A DNA stretch of 64,000 nt, taken from Comamonas thiooxydans (GTDB lineage: Bacteria > Pseudomonadota > Gammaproteobacteria > Burkholderiales > Burkholderiaceae_C). Under the pieces are notes generated by a model. That model ran no database searches, was not told the DNA's origin, and saw only the letters and a list, made by a program, of their open reading frames with translations. The stretch lies in the NCBI RefSeq assembly GCF_000964545.1, contig NZ_BBVD01000004.1, positions 1-64,000 on the forward strand, written 5' to 3'. Below, piece by piece: positions 50,996 through 59,479 of the stretch (its first letter is position 1; the number at the start of each line of letters is the position of its first letter). The translations under genes and the position numbers were made by a program.

Positions 50996-51556
50996 TCAGC
51001 GATACAGCTTTTGCAACAACTCCATGAGCTGCACCTGCTCGGCAGCACTCAGATGCCCGATGGCACGGGTCTCGCTGCTCTTGAGCTCGGGCTCGGCCGT
51101 ATCCACCAGTTCGCGCCCTGCCCCGGTCAGGTACAGACCCGTGGCGCGGCCGTCTCGCGGGTGCGGACGCCGTTCCAGAAAGCCGCGTTTGCCCAGCGCG
51201 TCGATCATGCCCACCATATTCGGCGGCAGCACGGCCAGTTGCTGACAGAGCTGACGCGAGGTGACACCCGGATTGCTGCCCACCAGAGACAGCACGGAGA
51301 ACTCGACGATCTTGAGGTCAAAACGCTCCATGCAGCGCATAAAAACCCCCACCAGAGCCAGCGAGGCGCGCCTGGCGTTGTAGCCCAGCAGGGATTCCAG
51401 AAAGCTGGCATTGACCTGATCGACGGCAAAAACCTCGGCACTGTCCCTGGGCTCCTGCCCCGAGCCCGGGAGATCCAAGCCAGCCTCTCTGGAGCGCGTG
51501 CCGCGCAAAGAGCGTGCAGGTTTGGAGTCTGGTTCAGCAGTCTTGTGAGCGAGCAT
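50996..51556 (-). CDS. MarR-family transcriptional regulator
   Basis: 186 residues. Winged-helix domain at about 75-150: VEFSVLSLVGSNPGVTSRQLCQQLAVLPPNMVGMIDALGKRGFLERRPHPRDGRATGLYLT, with the MarR wing RRPHPRDGRA. A 45-residue N-terminal tail is atypical. The ATG at 51554-51556 is taken; a TTG eight codons earlier is possible. It lies 96 bases after the acyl-CoA dehydrogenase on the same strand, at the end of the phenylpropenoid block. MarR proteins often sense hydroxycinnamoyl-CoA thioesters, so it may control this block; this is inference. Confidence 0.85.
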   Translation of the reverse strand: MLAHKTAEPDSKPARSLRGTRSREAGLDLPGSGQEPRDSAEVFAVDQVNASFLESLLGYNARRASLALVGVFMRCMERFDLKIVEFSVLSLVGSNPGVTSRQLCQQLAVLPPNMVGMIDALGKRGFLERRPHPRDGRATGLYLTGAGRELVDTAEPELKSSETRAIGHLSAAEQVQLMELLQKLYR

Positions 51557-51652
51557 TGGCGATGTCAACTTCGAAGGCAAAAGAGCAATCCAGGAGCGCG
51601 ATGAAAAGACCGCAATTGTGCCGGTATTGCTCGCATCTTGCAGCCATTTTGA

Positions 51653-53416
51653 TCAATGCGCAGAGGTGAACAGCTGGTTGCCGTGTACGACGGAAGCCTG
51701 CGCCCACTGCGCCTTCATCAGACTCAGACGCCAGTCCATTTCGGGCAATATGCGCTGCTGCACCTGCTTGCATGGGCCTTGCCAGCGCTCCCTATCGCCC
51801 CCCGCTGTGGCCGCAATACGAGCCCACGCCCAGCCCAGCAGCACCACGGCCACGCAGCGCAGATAGTCGTCGGCCACGCGCCAGGCCAGGGTGTCATCTT
51901 CCTTGCAGGCCTGCGCCAGCACCGTGGTGAAGTAGCGCAGCTGTGCCAGGCAGCGCAGCACTTCTGCATCCAGCGCCCGTCCAGCATCCAGGCTGTTGCG
52001 CAAAGTCAGCAGCCATTGCCCCATGGCCTGACCACCGTCGGGCAGCACCTTGCGCACCAGCAGGTCGATGGCCTGAATTTCATTCGTGCCTTCGTAAATC
52101 ATGGCCACGCGCGAATCACGCACGATCTGCTCTATGCCCCACTCGCGGATATAGCCGTGACCGCCAAATACCTGCAGGCAGGCGCTTGAGCCCTCGAATG
52201 CCTGCTGGGTCCAGGCGGCCTTGAGCACGGGCGTGATCAGGCTGCACCACTGCTGGGCCTGCTCGCGCTCGCGGGCGCCCTCGGCATGTCGCGCCACATC
52301 GAGATAGATACCGGTCTGGTAGGCCAGTACACGCCCACCATCCACCCAGGCGCGCTGCAAATCGAGCGTGCGGCGAATGGCCGGATGCTCGATGATCAAA
52401 TCTGCTGCATCGCCTGCGCCACGCGAGGCCGGCACCACCCCTGGCGCTCGCATCTGGCGGCGCTCCAGCGCATAGGCATGGGCCTTCTGCCATGCCGCAT
52501 CCAGCAGCCCTATGCCCTGCAGCGCCACATGCAGGCGCGCGGCATTCATCATCACAAACATGGCGTTCAGGCCCGCTCCGGGCTGGCCTATCAACCAGCC
52601 TGCAGCTCCATCAAAGCGCATCACGCAGGTAGGGCTGCCATGCAGGCCCATTTTTTCCTCGATACGTTCGCAGACCACGTGGTTGCGTTCACCATCGGGC
52701 AAAACCTTGGGCACAAGAAACAGCGACAAGCCCTTGGGCCCTGCCGGAGCTCCGGGCAGACGCGCCAGCACCAGATGCACGATGTTATCGGTCAGATCAT
52801 GCTCGCCGCCCGAAATGAAAATCTTGCTGCCGCTGATCTCGAAGCACTCGCCCAACTCGGACACGCCAGCCGGCACGGCCTGGGTGCGAACCTGTCCCAG
52901 ATCGCTGCCCGCATGGGCCTCCGTCAGGCACATGGTTGCCAGCCATTCGCCGCTGGCCACCTTGGGCAGATAGGCGGCCTTGAGCGCATCGCTGCCATGG
53001 TGCTTGAGGCACTCATAAGCACCATGCAGCAAGCCCGGCGCCATGGTCCAGCCATGGTTGGCGGCACTCAGCCATTCGTACAGCACGCCTTCCAGCACCC
53101 AGGGCAGCCCTTGACCGCCATCCTCCTCGGCACAGGCCAGTGCAGGCCAGCCGGCCCGCCAGAAGTCCTGATATGCCTGGGCAAATCCAGGCGGCGTGGT
53201 GACCTTGCCCGCTGCAAACTGCACGCCGACCTCATCGCCTTCGCGCGACAGCGGCGCCACCACCTCGCCCACCCATTTGCCGGCCTCTTCCAGCACCTGC
53301 TGCATCAGCGCCTGATCCGTTGCGGCATGCGCCGGCAGGCGCTGCAACTGCTCATCGGCCTTGAGCACATCAAAAAGAAGAAACGCGTTATCGGCACTGA
53401 GGGGCAAATAGGACAT
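51653..53416 (-). CDS. Acyl-CoA dehydrogenase (about 590-residue class)
   Basis: 587 residues, like DmdC/AcdA-type enzymes with an extra C-terminal helical domain (about 470-587). FAD-binding MCLTEAHAGSDLGQV and ISGSKIFISGGEHDL, and the catalytic Glu in VAMIYEGTNEIQAIDL, are clear. It should oxidise an acyl-CoA to the enoyl-CoA; phenylpropanoyl-CoA is suggested by the neighbouring feruloyl-CoA synthase and crotonase. A 151-base gap with a repeat lies upstream, so it may have its own promoter. The ribosome site is weak. Confidence 0.88.
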   Translation of the reverse strand: MSYLPLSADNAFLLFDVLKADEQLQRLPAHAATDQALMQQVLEEAGKWVGEVVAPLSREGDEVGVQFAAGKVTTPPGFAQAYQDFWRAGWPALACAEEDGGQGLPWVLEGVLYEWLSAANHGWTMAPGLLHGAYECLKHHGSDALKAAYLPKVASGEWLATMCLTEAHAGSDLGQVRTQAVPAGVSELGECFEISGSKIFISGGEHDLTDNIVHLVLARLPGAPAGPKGLSLFLVPKVLPDGERNHVVCERIEEKMGLHGSPTCVMRFDGAAGWLIGQPGAGLNAMFVMMNAARLHVALQGIGLLDAAWQKAHAYALERRQMRAPGVVPASRGAGDAADLIIEHPAIRRTLDLQRAWVDGGRVLAYQTGIYLDVARHAEGAREREQAQQWCSLITPVLKAAWTQQAFEGSSACLQVFGGHGYIREWGIEQIVRDSRVAMIYEGTNEIQAIDLLVRKVLPDGGQAMGQWLLTLRNSLDAGRALDAEVLRCLAQLRYFTTVLAQACKEDDTLAWRVADDYLRCVAVVLLGWAWARIAATAGGDRERWQGPCKQVQQRILPEMDWRLSLMKAQWAQASVVHGNQLFTSAH

Positions 53417-53495
53417 ACAAAACCGGCTGCGTTTGCAGCAAAAGCTCAACCAAAACGCGGGCTATGCAAGAAGCGCAACCCTATAGTCAGAGGCG

Positions 53496-53570
53496 CCCAG
53501 CAAGAGCCGCCTCGCGGCGATGGCGCCGTCCCCCTCAGGGGGAAACGGCGCAGCCGTTCAGGGGGTCTCA
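53496..53570 (-). repeat. GC-rich gene-3'-end repeat, copy 6
   Basis: On the minus strand, at the stop of the first Bug gene: TGAGACCCCCTGAACGGC, TGCGCCGTTTCCCCCTGAG, GGGGACGGCGCCATCGCC, GCGAGGCGGCTCTTGCTGG. Close to copies 1 and 3. Confidence 0.7.
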
Positions 53571-54575
53571 AGTATCCGCAGTAAAGCCGATCTGCTTGAC
53601 CAGCGGTCCCCAGCGCTCAAATTCGGCCTGCTGCGAACGGGCCATTTCCTCGGGCGTGGAACTGGTGGCAATCAGGCCGACCACACCCACGCTTTCCTTG
53701 AGCGCGTCGCTCTTGAGCGCTGCCGTGATGGCCGCATGGGCGCGTGCACGCACATCGGCGGGCGTCTTGGCATTGGCATAGAAGCCAAACCATTCCTCGG
53801 CCGTCAGATCGGCAAAGCCCTGCTCGGCAAAGGTGGGCACATTGGGCAGATAGGGGTTGCGCTGCGGGCCGCTGGTGGCCAGCACGCGCAGCTTGCCGGC
53901 CTTGTAGTAGCTCAGGAAGTCGCCGCTGGGGCCCATCACGGCAGCAATCTGGCCACCGGCCAGATCGGACACGGCAGGCGCGGTGCCGCGATAAGGCACA
54001 TGGCTGAGCTTGATGCCCGAACGCAGGCTGAGCAGGGAGCCGATCAGATGCGGCTGGGTGCCCGCACCGGGGCTGCCGAAGCTGGCCTTGTCGGGATTGT
54101 TCTTGCACCAGGCCAGAAAATCCTTGAGGGTCTTGACCTCGGCCGGCACGGCGGGGCCGACAGCCAGCCCGTGGTGCATGATGGCTCCAATCGAAATTGG
54201 CTCGAAATCCTTGGCCTGATAGGTCAGCTTGCTATAGATATGCGGGTAGATGGAGAAGGCCGAGACCTGCGACAGCACGATGACCGAGCCGTCGCCCACG
54301 GAGTTGCGCAGATTCTCCAGTGCGATGCGGCCACCGGCACCGGGCTTGTTCTCCACCACGCCCATGTTCTTGGAGTAGCTGGTGCCGCCGATCTTTTCCG
54401 CCACACGGCGCGCCACCGAGTCACCGGCACTGCCTGCGGGAAAGCCGTAAAGGATGCGCACCTGCTCCAGTGGCCCGCTGCCCTGGGCATAGGCGTTGCG
54501 GCCGGCGATGCCGCCGAATGCGGCCAGGGCGGCTCCAGCGCCCAGGCCTTTGACGAAATTGCGACGATCTTGCAT
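53568..54575 (-). CDS. Bug-family (TctC-like) periplasmic substrate-binding protein, copy A
   Basis: 335 residues. The N-terminus has a twin-arginine motif (DRRNFVKGLG) before a hydrophobic stretch and AYAQ cleavage site, so Tat export is likely. Bug features: ILYGFPAGSAGDSVARRVAEK, VVENKPGAGGRIALENL and NPYLPNVPTFAEQGF. Bug proteins bind carboxylates; no TctA/TctB membrane genes are beside it. AGAGGAGACAAAC precedes the ATG. It is about 90 per cent identical to the next gene by my count, with most changes at residues 170-215, likely in or near the ligand pocket. Confidence 0.92.
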   Translation of the reverse strand: MQDRRNFVKGLGAGAALAAFGGIAGRNAYAQGSGPLEQVRILYGFPAGSAGDSVARRVAEKIGGTSYSKNMGVVENKPGAGGRIALENLRNSVGDGSVIVLSQVSAFSIYPHIYSKLTYQAKDFEPISIGAIMHHGLAVGPAVPAEVKTLKDFLAWCKNNPDKASFGSPGAGTQPHLIGSLLSLRSGIKLSHVPYRGTAPAVSDLAGGQIAAVMGPSGDFLSYYKAGKLRVLATSGPQRNPYLPNVPTFAEQGFADLTAEEWFGFYANAKTPADVRARAHAAITAALKSDALKESVGVVGLIATSSTPEEMARSQQAEFERWGPLVKQIGFTADT

Positions 54576-54665
54576 GTTTGTCTCCTCTATTGTTCGATCA
54601 CTATGTGCAGGCTTGAGCCCGTCTGAAAAATCCCGACCCGAATGCTATTCGATACCGGTGGGTCA

Positions 54666-55670
54666 TCAGGAATCGCCCGTAAAACCGATCTGCTTGACCA
54701 GCGGACCCCAGCGCTCGAACTCGGCCTGCTGCGAACGGGCCATTTCCTCGGGCGTGGAGCTGGTGGCAATCAGGCCGACCACACCCAAGCTTTCCTTGAG
54801 CGCGTCGCTCTTGAGCGCTGCCGTGATGGCCGCATGGGCGCGTGCACGCACGTCGACCGGTGTCCTGACATTGGCATAGAAGCCAAACCACTCTTCGGCC
54901 GTCAGATCGGCAAAGCCCTGCTCGGCAAAGGTGGGCACATTGGGCAGATAGGGGTTGCGCTGCGGGCCGCTGGTGGCCAGCACGCGCAGCTTGCCGGCCT
55001 TGTAATAGCTCAGATAGTCTCCGCACGTGCCCATGATGGCCGCGATCTGACCGCCCACGACGTCCGAGACGCCGGGTGCCATGCCGCGATATGGCGCATG
55101 GCTGAGCCTGACGCCGGAGCGCAGACTCAGCAGCGCCCCCAGCAGATGCGGCTGACTGCCGGCACCGGGGCTGCCGAAGCTGGCCTTGTCGGGATTGTTC
55201 TTGCACCAGGCCAGGAAGTCCTTGAGCGTCTTCACCTCGGCCGGCACGGCGGGGCCGACAGCCAGCCCGTGGTGCATGATGGCTCCAATCGAAATCGGCT
55301 CGAAATCCTTGGCCTGATAGCTCAGCTTGCTGTAGATGTGCGGGTAGATGGAGAAGGCCGAGACCTGGGACAGTGCAATCACCGAGCCATCCCCTACGGA
55401 GTTACGCAGATTCTCCAGCGCGATGCGGCCGCCGGCTCCGGGCTTGTTTTCCACCACGCCCATGTTCTTGGAGTAGCTGGTGCCGCCCATTTTTTCGGCC
55501 ACGCGGCGGGCAACCGAGTCACCGGCGCTGCCTGCGGGAAAGCCATAAAGAATGCGCACCTGCTCCAGCGGGCCACCGCCCTGGGCATAGGCGCTGCGGC
55601 TGATACCACCGAATGCGGCCAGCGCGGCACCAGCGCCCAGGCCTTTGACGAAATTGCGACGACCTTGCAT
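54666..55670 (-). CDS. Bug-family (TctC-like) periplasmic substrate-binding protein, copy B
   Basis: 334 residues, tandem paralogue of the preceding gene, differing at about 30 positions and one gap near the signal cleavage site. It has the same Tat-type start (GRRNFVKGLG) and Bug motifs. AGGAGACAAGTC lies before the ATG at 55668-55670; an upstream in-frame extension lacks a signal. It follows the dehydrogenase by 96 bases and probably supplies ferulate-like or related acids for the catabolic enzymes, which is inference from neighbours. Confidence 0.92.
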   Translation of the reverse strand: MQGRRNFVKGLGAGAALAAFGGISRSAYAQGGGPLEQVRILYGFPAGSAGDSVARRVAEKMGGTSYSKNMGVVENKPGAGGRIALENLRNSVGDGSVIALSQVSAFSIYPHIYSKLSYQAKDFEPISIGAIMHHGLAVGPAVPAEVKTLKDFLAWCKNNPDKASFGSPGAGSQPHLLGALLSLRSGVRLSHAPYRGMAPGVSDVVGGQIAAIMGTCGDYLSYYKAGKLRVLATSGPQRNPYLPNVPTFAEQGFADLTAEEWFGFYANVRTPVDVRARAHAAITAALKSDALKESLGVVGLIATSSTPEEMARSQQAEFERWGPLVKQIGFTGDS

Positions 55671-55766
55671 GACTTGTCTCCTGCTTGAAATACGGACTCT
55701 TCGGTCCTGTGGAATCAATACACGTCTCGATAGCAAACCAGCGGGCTGTCGCCAGCCCGCCCTGCC

Positions 55767-56534
55767 TCAGCGCGGAGCCATGCGCAGCGCACCATCCAGA
55801 CGAATCACCTCGCCATTGAGATGATCGTTGTGCACGATATGCACGGCTAGATCGGCAAACTCCGAAGGCTTGCCCAGGCGCGAAGGAAAGGGAATGGATG
55901 CCGCCAGCGACTGCTGCACGGGCTCGGGCAGCTCCTTCATCAACGGTGTGGCGAACAAGCCTGGCGCCACGGTGCAGACACGAATGCCGTGCTGGGCCAG
56001 ATCACGCGCCATGGGCAGCGTCATGCCGACCAGGCCTCCCTTGGATGCGCTGTAAGCCTGCTGTCCCACCTGGCCATCGAAGGCTGCCACCGAGGCGGTG
56101 TAAAGAATCACGCCGCGCGCGCCATCCTCCAGCGCCGCCAGCTTGGCGCAGCGTGCGGCAAACAGCCGCGTCATGTTGTAGCTGCCGACAAGGTTGACGC
56201 GAATCACTCGCTCAAAGTCTTCCAGCGGTGCGGGCTCGCCATCGCGGCCGATCACGCGCTTGGCCGTGCCGATGCCGGCCACATTCATGAGAATGCGCGC
56301 ATCGCCGCCCCATTGCTCGCGAACGGCATCCAGCGCGGCCGTGACGCTGTCCGCATCGCAGATATCGCTCTCCAGCGCCAGTCCGCCGATCTCGGCAGCC
56401 ACCACCTTGGCCTTGTCGAGCTGGCGATCCAGCACTGCAACCCTGGCGCCTGCGGCAGCCAGCGCACGCGCCGTGGCTTCGCCTAGGCCCGAGGCTCCTC
56501 CGGTTACGATGGCAATCTGATCCTGAACTTGCAT
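55767..56534 (-). CDS. Short-chain dehydrogenase/reductase, 3-hydroxyacyl-CoA dehydrogenase-like
   Basis: 255 residues. Rossmann loop VTGGASGLGEA (10-20), NVAGIGTAKR, and catalytic YSASKGG, with VAPGLFATPLM after. The insert KLAALEDGARGVILYTASVAAFDGQVGQQAYSAS resembles HSD17B10-type 3-hydroxyacyl-CoA dehydrogenases. In this block it could oxidise the hydroxyacyl-CoA formed by the crotonase. The catalytic Ser lies in TASVAAF. Confidence 0.87.
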   Translation of the reverse strand: MQVQDQIAIVTGGASGLGEATARALAAAGARVAVLDRQLDKAKVVAAEIGGLALESDICDADSVTAALDAVREQWGGDARILMNVAGIGTAKRVIGRDGEPAPLEDFERVIRVNLVGSYNMTRLFAARCAKLAALEDGARGVILYTASVAAFDGQVGQQAYSASKGGLVGMTLPMARDLAQHGIRVCTVAPGLFATPLMKELPEPVQQSLAASIPFPSRLGKPSEFADLAVHIVHNDHLNGEVIRLDGALRMAPR

Positions 56535-56594
56535 ATCACTATCCTTTTAAAAACTGCTTGCGCTTTCTGTCATTGGGCTCAAGCCTGTTCTGGC

Positions 56595-58499
56595 TCAGCG
56601 ATTGGGCTTCAGGATCAGGGCCAGCGTTTCGTCATAGAGACCTGCCACCACATCGGCGCGATGCTGGAGCACGGCACGCTGGTTGATGGAGCCCTTGTCC
56701 GTGACTTCGCCCAGGTCCAGCGAGGGCGCCCTGATCGCCGCCACTGCCCGCGCAATGCGGGTGGCACTGCCGGTGGCCGTCTGCGCCAGCTGGTTCAGAA
56801 CCGTCTGCAGATGCTGCTGCACGGGTTGGCTGTGCATGATCTGCTCCAGCGTCGCCCCCGCGTCCAGGCCACTCAAGGCCGCACAGGCCGGGGTCCCGAA
56901 AACGATGGCACCGACCTCCTTGCGATCCAGACCGGTCAGCACCACATCCTGGATATAGGGCGCGCCGGCATGGATGATCCTGGCCCGCAGCGGCCCCACG
57001 TTGACGAATGTGCCCGTGGCCAGCTTGAAGTCTTCGGCAATGCGGCCGTCAAAGCGCAGACCCTGGTTGCGATCCTGCGGGTCGCGCCACTGCACGGCGT
57101 CTCCGGTGCGGAAAAATCCGTCCTCGTCAAACGCCTCTGCCGTGGCTTCGGGTGCGCGCCAGTAGCCGGGCGTGACGTTCGGTCCGCGGTAGCGCACCTC
57201 CAGCTTGCCATCCACAGGCGCCAGCTTGAGCTCCAGACCCGGCACGGGCACGCCCAGGTCTCCCGAGCGCACATCGGGACGGTTGATGAACAGGGCCGAG
57301 GGCGAGGACTCGGTCATGCCCAGGCCCGTGCCCATCACGATGCGCTCGCCGCACTCGGCCTCCTGCGTGCGGTGCAGGCTATCCCAGACGGGCTGCGCCA
57401 GAGAGGCTCCGGCGTAGAAGAACATCTTGACGCGCTTGAGCAGGCTGCTGCGCAACTGCGCATCGCTCTCCATGGCACGGGCGATGTATTCGAAGCCCGT
57501 GGGTACGTTGAAGTAAACGGTAGGAGAGATCTCGCGCAGATTGCGCAGCGTCTCGGCAATGCCCGCCGCCGTAGGCTTGCCCTCGTCGATATAGACAGTG
57601 CCGCCGTGATAGAGCGCGAGGCCGATGTTCTTGTTGCCTCCGAAAGTGTGATTCCAGGGCAGCCAGTCCACCAGCACGGGCGGGCCTTTGACCATATCGG
57701 GCATGGTCTGGGCAATCTGCTGCTGGTTGGCGCACCACATTCCATGGGTGTTGATCACGGCCTTGGGCAGCTTGGTCGATCCTGAGGTGAACAGGAACTT
57801 GGTGATGGTGTCGGGCCCGGTGGCCTGCATGGCGGCATCCACCGCAGCTGTAGGCTCGGTTGCCAGCAGGTCGGCAAACAAGGTGCAGGTCTGGGCATCG
57901 ACGGCCGGCTTGCGGTAAACCACCTCACAGCCCTCGGGCAGCACGGCGCGTACCGCCTTGTCATAACGCGCCGCATCGGCAGCAAAGATCAGGCCTGGCG
58001 TGAGCGTATCGACCACATGGCGCAGCTTGGCGTAATCGGTGCTGACCAGTGAATAGGCCGTGGAAACCGAGCAATATGGCACGCCTGCATACAGGCAACC
58101 CATGGCCAGCATGGCATGGTCGAGATCGTTCTCGCTGAGGATGATGACGGGACGCTCTGCCGAGAGCTTTCTGTCCAGTAAGGACTGCGCAATGCTGCGC
58201 GCCGCTGCCAGCGTCTGGGCATAGTCGATGCGCTGCCAATCACCGGTGCTGCCGTCGGCCAGTCGTTGCCGCTGGGCGATGAAGGTCTGCTGCGGCGTGG
58301 TCTGCGCCCAGTGCACCAGCCTGTCAGTCATGCGTGCTGCGTGCTCTGCCAGCTCCCGGTCGGAGCGCACGTAGAAAGTGCCGTCGCCTGCCTCCCTGAC
58401 CTGGATGCTGCGCACGCCGAACTCCAGCTCACGGTAGCGGGGCCTGCCCCCCTCTACCACTTGGCCCAGGGCCTGCATGGCTGTGTTTGTCTCCTGCAT
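56595..58499 (-). CDS. fcs: Feruloyl-CoA synthase
   Basis: 634 residues, ANL adenylate-forming enzyme. It activates ferulate and other hydroxycinnamates to CoA thioesters with ATP. Motifs: the phosphate loop FLFTSGSTKLPKAVINTHGMW, FFYAGASLAQPVWDSL, GTGLGMTESSPSALF, and the hinge FFRTGDAVQW. Length and the WLPWNHTFGGN segment match feruloyl-CoA synthases more than general acyl-CoA ligases. ATG at 58497-58499 follows GGAG at nine bases; an upstream GTG is less likely. It lies 38 bases after the crotonase gene. Confidence 0.88.
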   Translation of the reverse strand: MQETNTAMQALGQVVEGGRPRYRELEFGVRSIQVREAGDGTFYVRSDRELAEHAARMTDRLVHWAQTTPQQTFIAQRQRLADGSTGDWQRIDYAQTLAAARSIAQSLLDRKLSAERPVIILSENDLDHAMLAMGCLYAGVPYCSVSTAYSLVSTDYAKLRHVVDTLTPGLIFAADAARYDKAVRAVLPEGCEVVYRKPAVDAQTCTLFADLLATEPTAAVDAAMQATGPDTITKFLFTSGSTKLPKAVINTHGMWCANQQQIAQTMPDMVKGPPVLVDWLPWNHTFGGNKNIGLALYHGGTVYIDEGKPTAAGIAETLRNLREISPTVYFNVPTGFEYIARAMESDAQLRSSLLKRVKMFFYAGASLAQPVWDSLHRTQEAECGERIVMGTGLGMTESSPSALFINRPDVRSGDLGVPVPGLELKLAPVDGKLEVRYRGPNVTPGYWRAPEATAEAFDEDGFFRTGDAVQWRDPQDRNQGLRFDGRIAEDFKLATGTFVNVGPLRARIIHAGAPYIQDVVLTGLDRKEVGAIVFGTPACAALSGLDAGATLEQIMHSQPVQQHLQTVLNQLAQTATGSATRIARAVAAIRAPSLDLGEVTDKGSINQRAVLQHRADVVAGLYDETLALILKPNR

Positions 58500-58537
58500 T
58501 GTCTTTGTCTCCACAGCGTTGTTTTTTGAGAGTGCTT

Positions 58538-59320
58538 TCAGTCCTTGCTGACCTTGGCGGCCCGCCCGGACAGAAATTCCTGCAAACGGAACTTGGCTTC
58601 TGGCGCGCTCTGCGCCACGGCAGCCATCAGAGCTTCCGTCATCAGCCCCTGATCGGCGGGCTGATCGGCAATCCTGGGCAACGCGTGCATCAGGGCGTAA
58701 TTGGTCATGGGGGCGTTTTCGGCAATGCGCAGCGCCAGCTCCACGGCCTTGTCCAATGCATGTCCTTCGGGCACCAGATATTGCGACAGACCAATGCGCT
58801 CACCCTCTTCGGCCTTGTACACACGGCCCGTGAACATCATGTCGGCCATGCGTGCGGCTCCGATCAGGCGCGGGATGCGCACCGAGCCGCCACCGCCGAC
58901 GAAAATGCCGCGTGAACCTTCGGGCAAGGCATAGAAAGTACTGCTGTCGGCCACACGGATATGGCAGGCGCTGGCCAGCTCCAGGCCGCCCCCCACCACG
59001 GCACCATGCAGGGCGGCGACCACGGGCACCGCGCCGAACTGCACCTGGCGCAGCGCCTCATGCCACATGCGTGAGTGCAGAACGCCCTGGGCCGCATCGC
59101 GTTCGCTGAGCTCGCTCAGATCCAGGCCGGCGCAGAAATGCGGTCCATCGCCATCCACCACTGCAGCGCGCACGCTGGCGGGCAGATTCATGAATACATC
59201 GCGCAGACCCAGCACCAGCCCATCGGACAAGGCGTTGCGCTTGGCGGCACGCATCAGGCGAATGACGGCAACCTGTTCGGCTTCGCCACGGAACTCAACT
59301 GCAATTTCTTTATGAGTCAT
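58538..59320 (-). CDS. Crotonase-family enoyl-CoA hydratase
   Basis: 260 residues. The oxyanion-hole segments HFCAGLDLSEL and VVGGGLELASACHIRVADS, and the two catalytic Glu (GGGLELA and FYALPEGSRGIF), are present as in hydratases. It lacks the length and features of the 4-hydroxycinnamoyl-CoA hydratase/lyase that makes vanillin, so a plain hydration followed by oxidation is more likely. AAGGA lies six bases before the ATG at 59318-59320. It is the first gene of the block, with a palindrome 25 bases upstream. Confidence 0.87.
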   Translation of the reverse strand: MTHKEIAVEFRGEAEQVAVIRLMRAAKRNALSDGLVLGLRDVFMNLPASVRAAVVDGDGPHFCAGLDLSELSERDAAQGVLHSRMWHEALRQVQFGAVPVVAALHGAVVGGGLELASACHIRVADSSTFYALPEGSRGIFVGGGGSVRIPRLIGAARMADMMFTGRVYKAEEGERIGLSQYLVPEGHALDKAVELALRIAENAPMTNYALMHALPRIADQPADQGLMTEALMAAVAQSAPEAKFRLQEFLSGRAAKVSKD

Positions 59321-59344
59321 AACCATTCCTTTTGCATCATTATT

Positions 59345-59359
59345 GTTATTTCAAATAAC
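59345..59359. promoter_or_regulatory. Perfect 15-base palindrome before the crotonase gene, probable MarR operator
   Basis: GTTATTT-C-AAATAAC, seven-base perfect arms, lies 25-39 bases upstream of the crotonase ATG where a promoter core is expected, in the divergent region with the Nudix fusion gene. AT-rich palindromes of this size are typical MarR sites, and a MarR gene closes the block. Confidence 0.55.
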
Positions 59360-59479
59360 TAAATGCAAGACATCCTCGGCCGTTTGCTCTCAGTGCTTTC
59401 CCCGATTCGCGCAGCAGGAGTGCACAACTAGTCCAGGTGTGACATTCACGAACGCGGCGACTTCGCATAATGTGACCTC

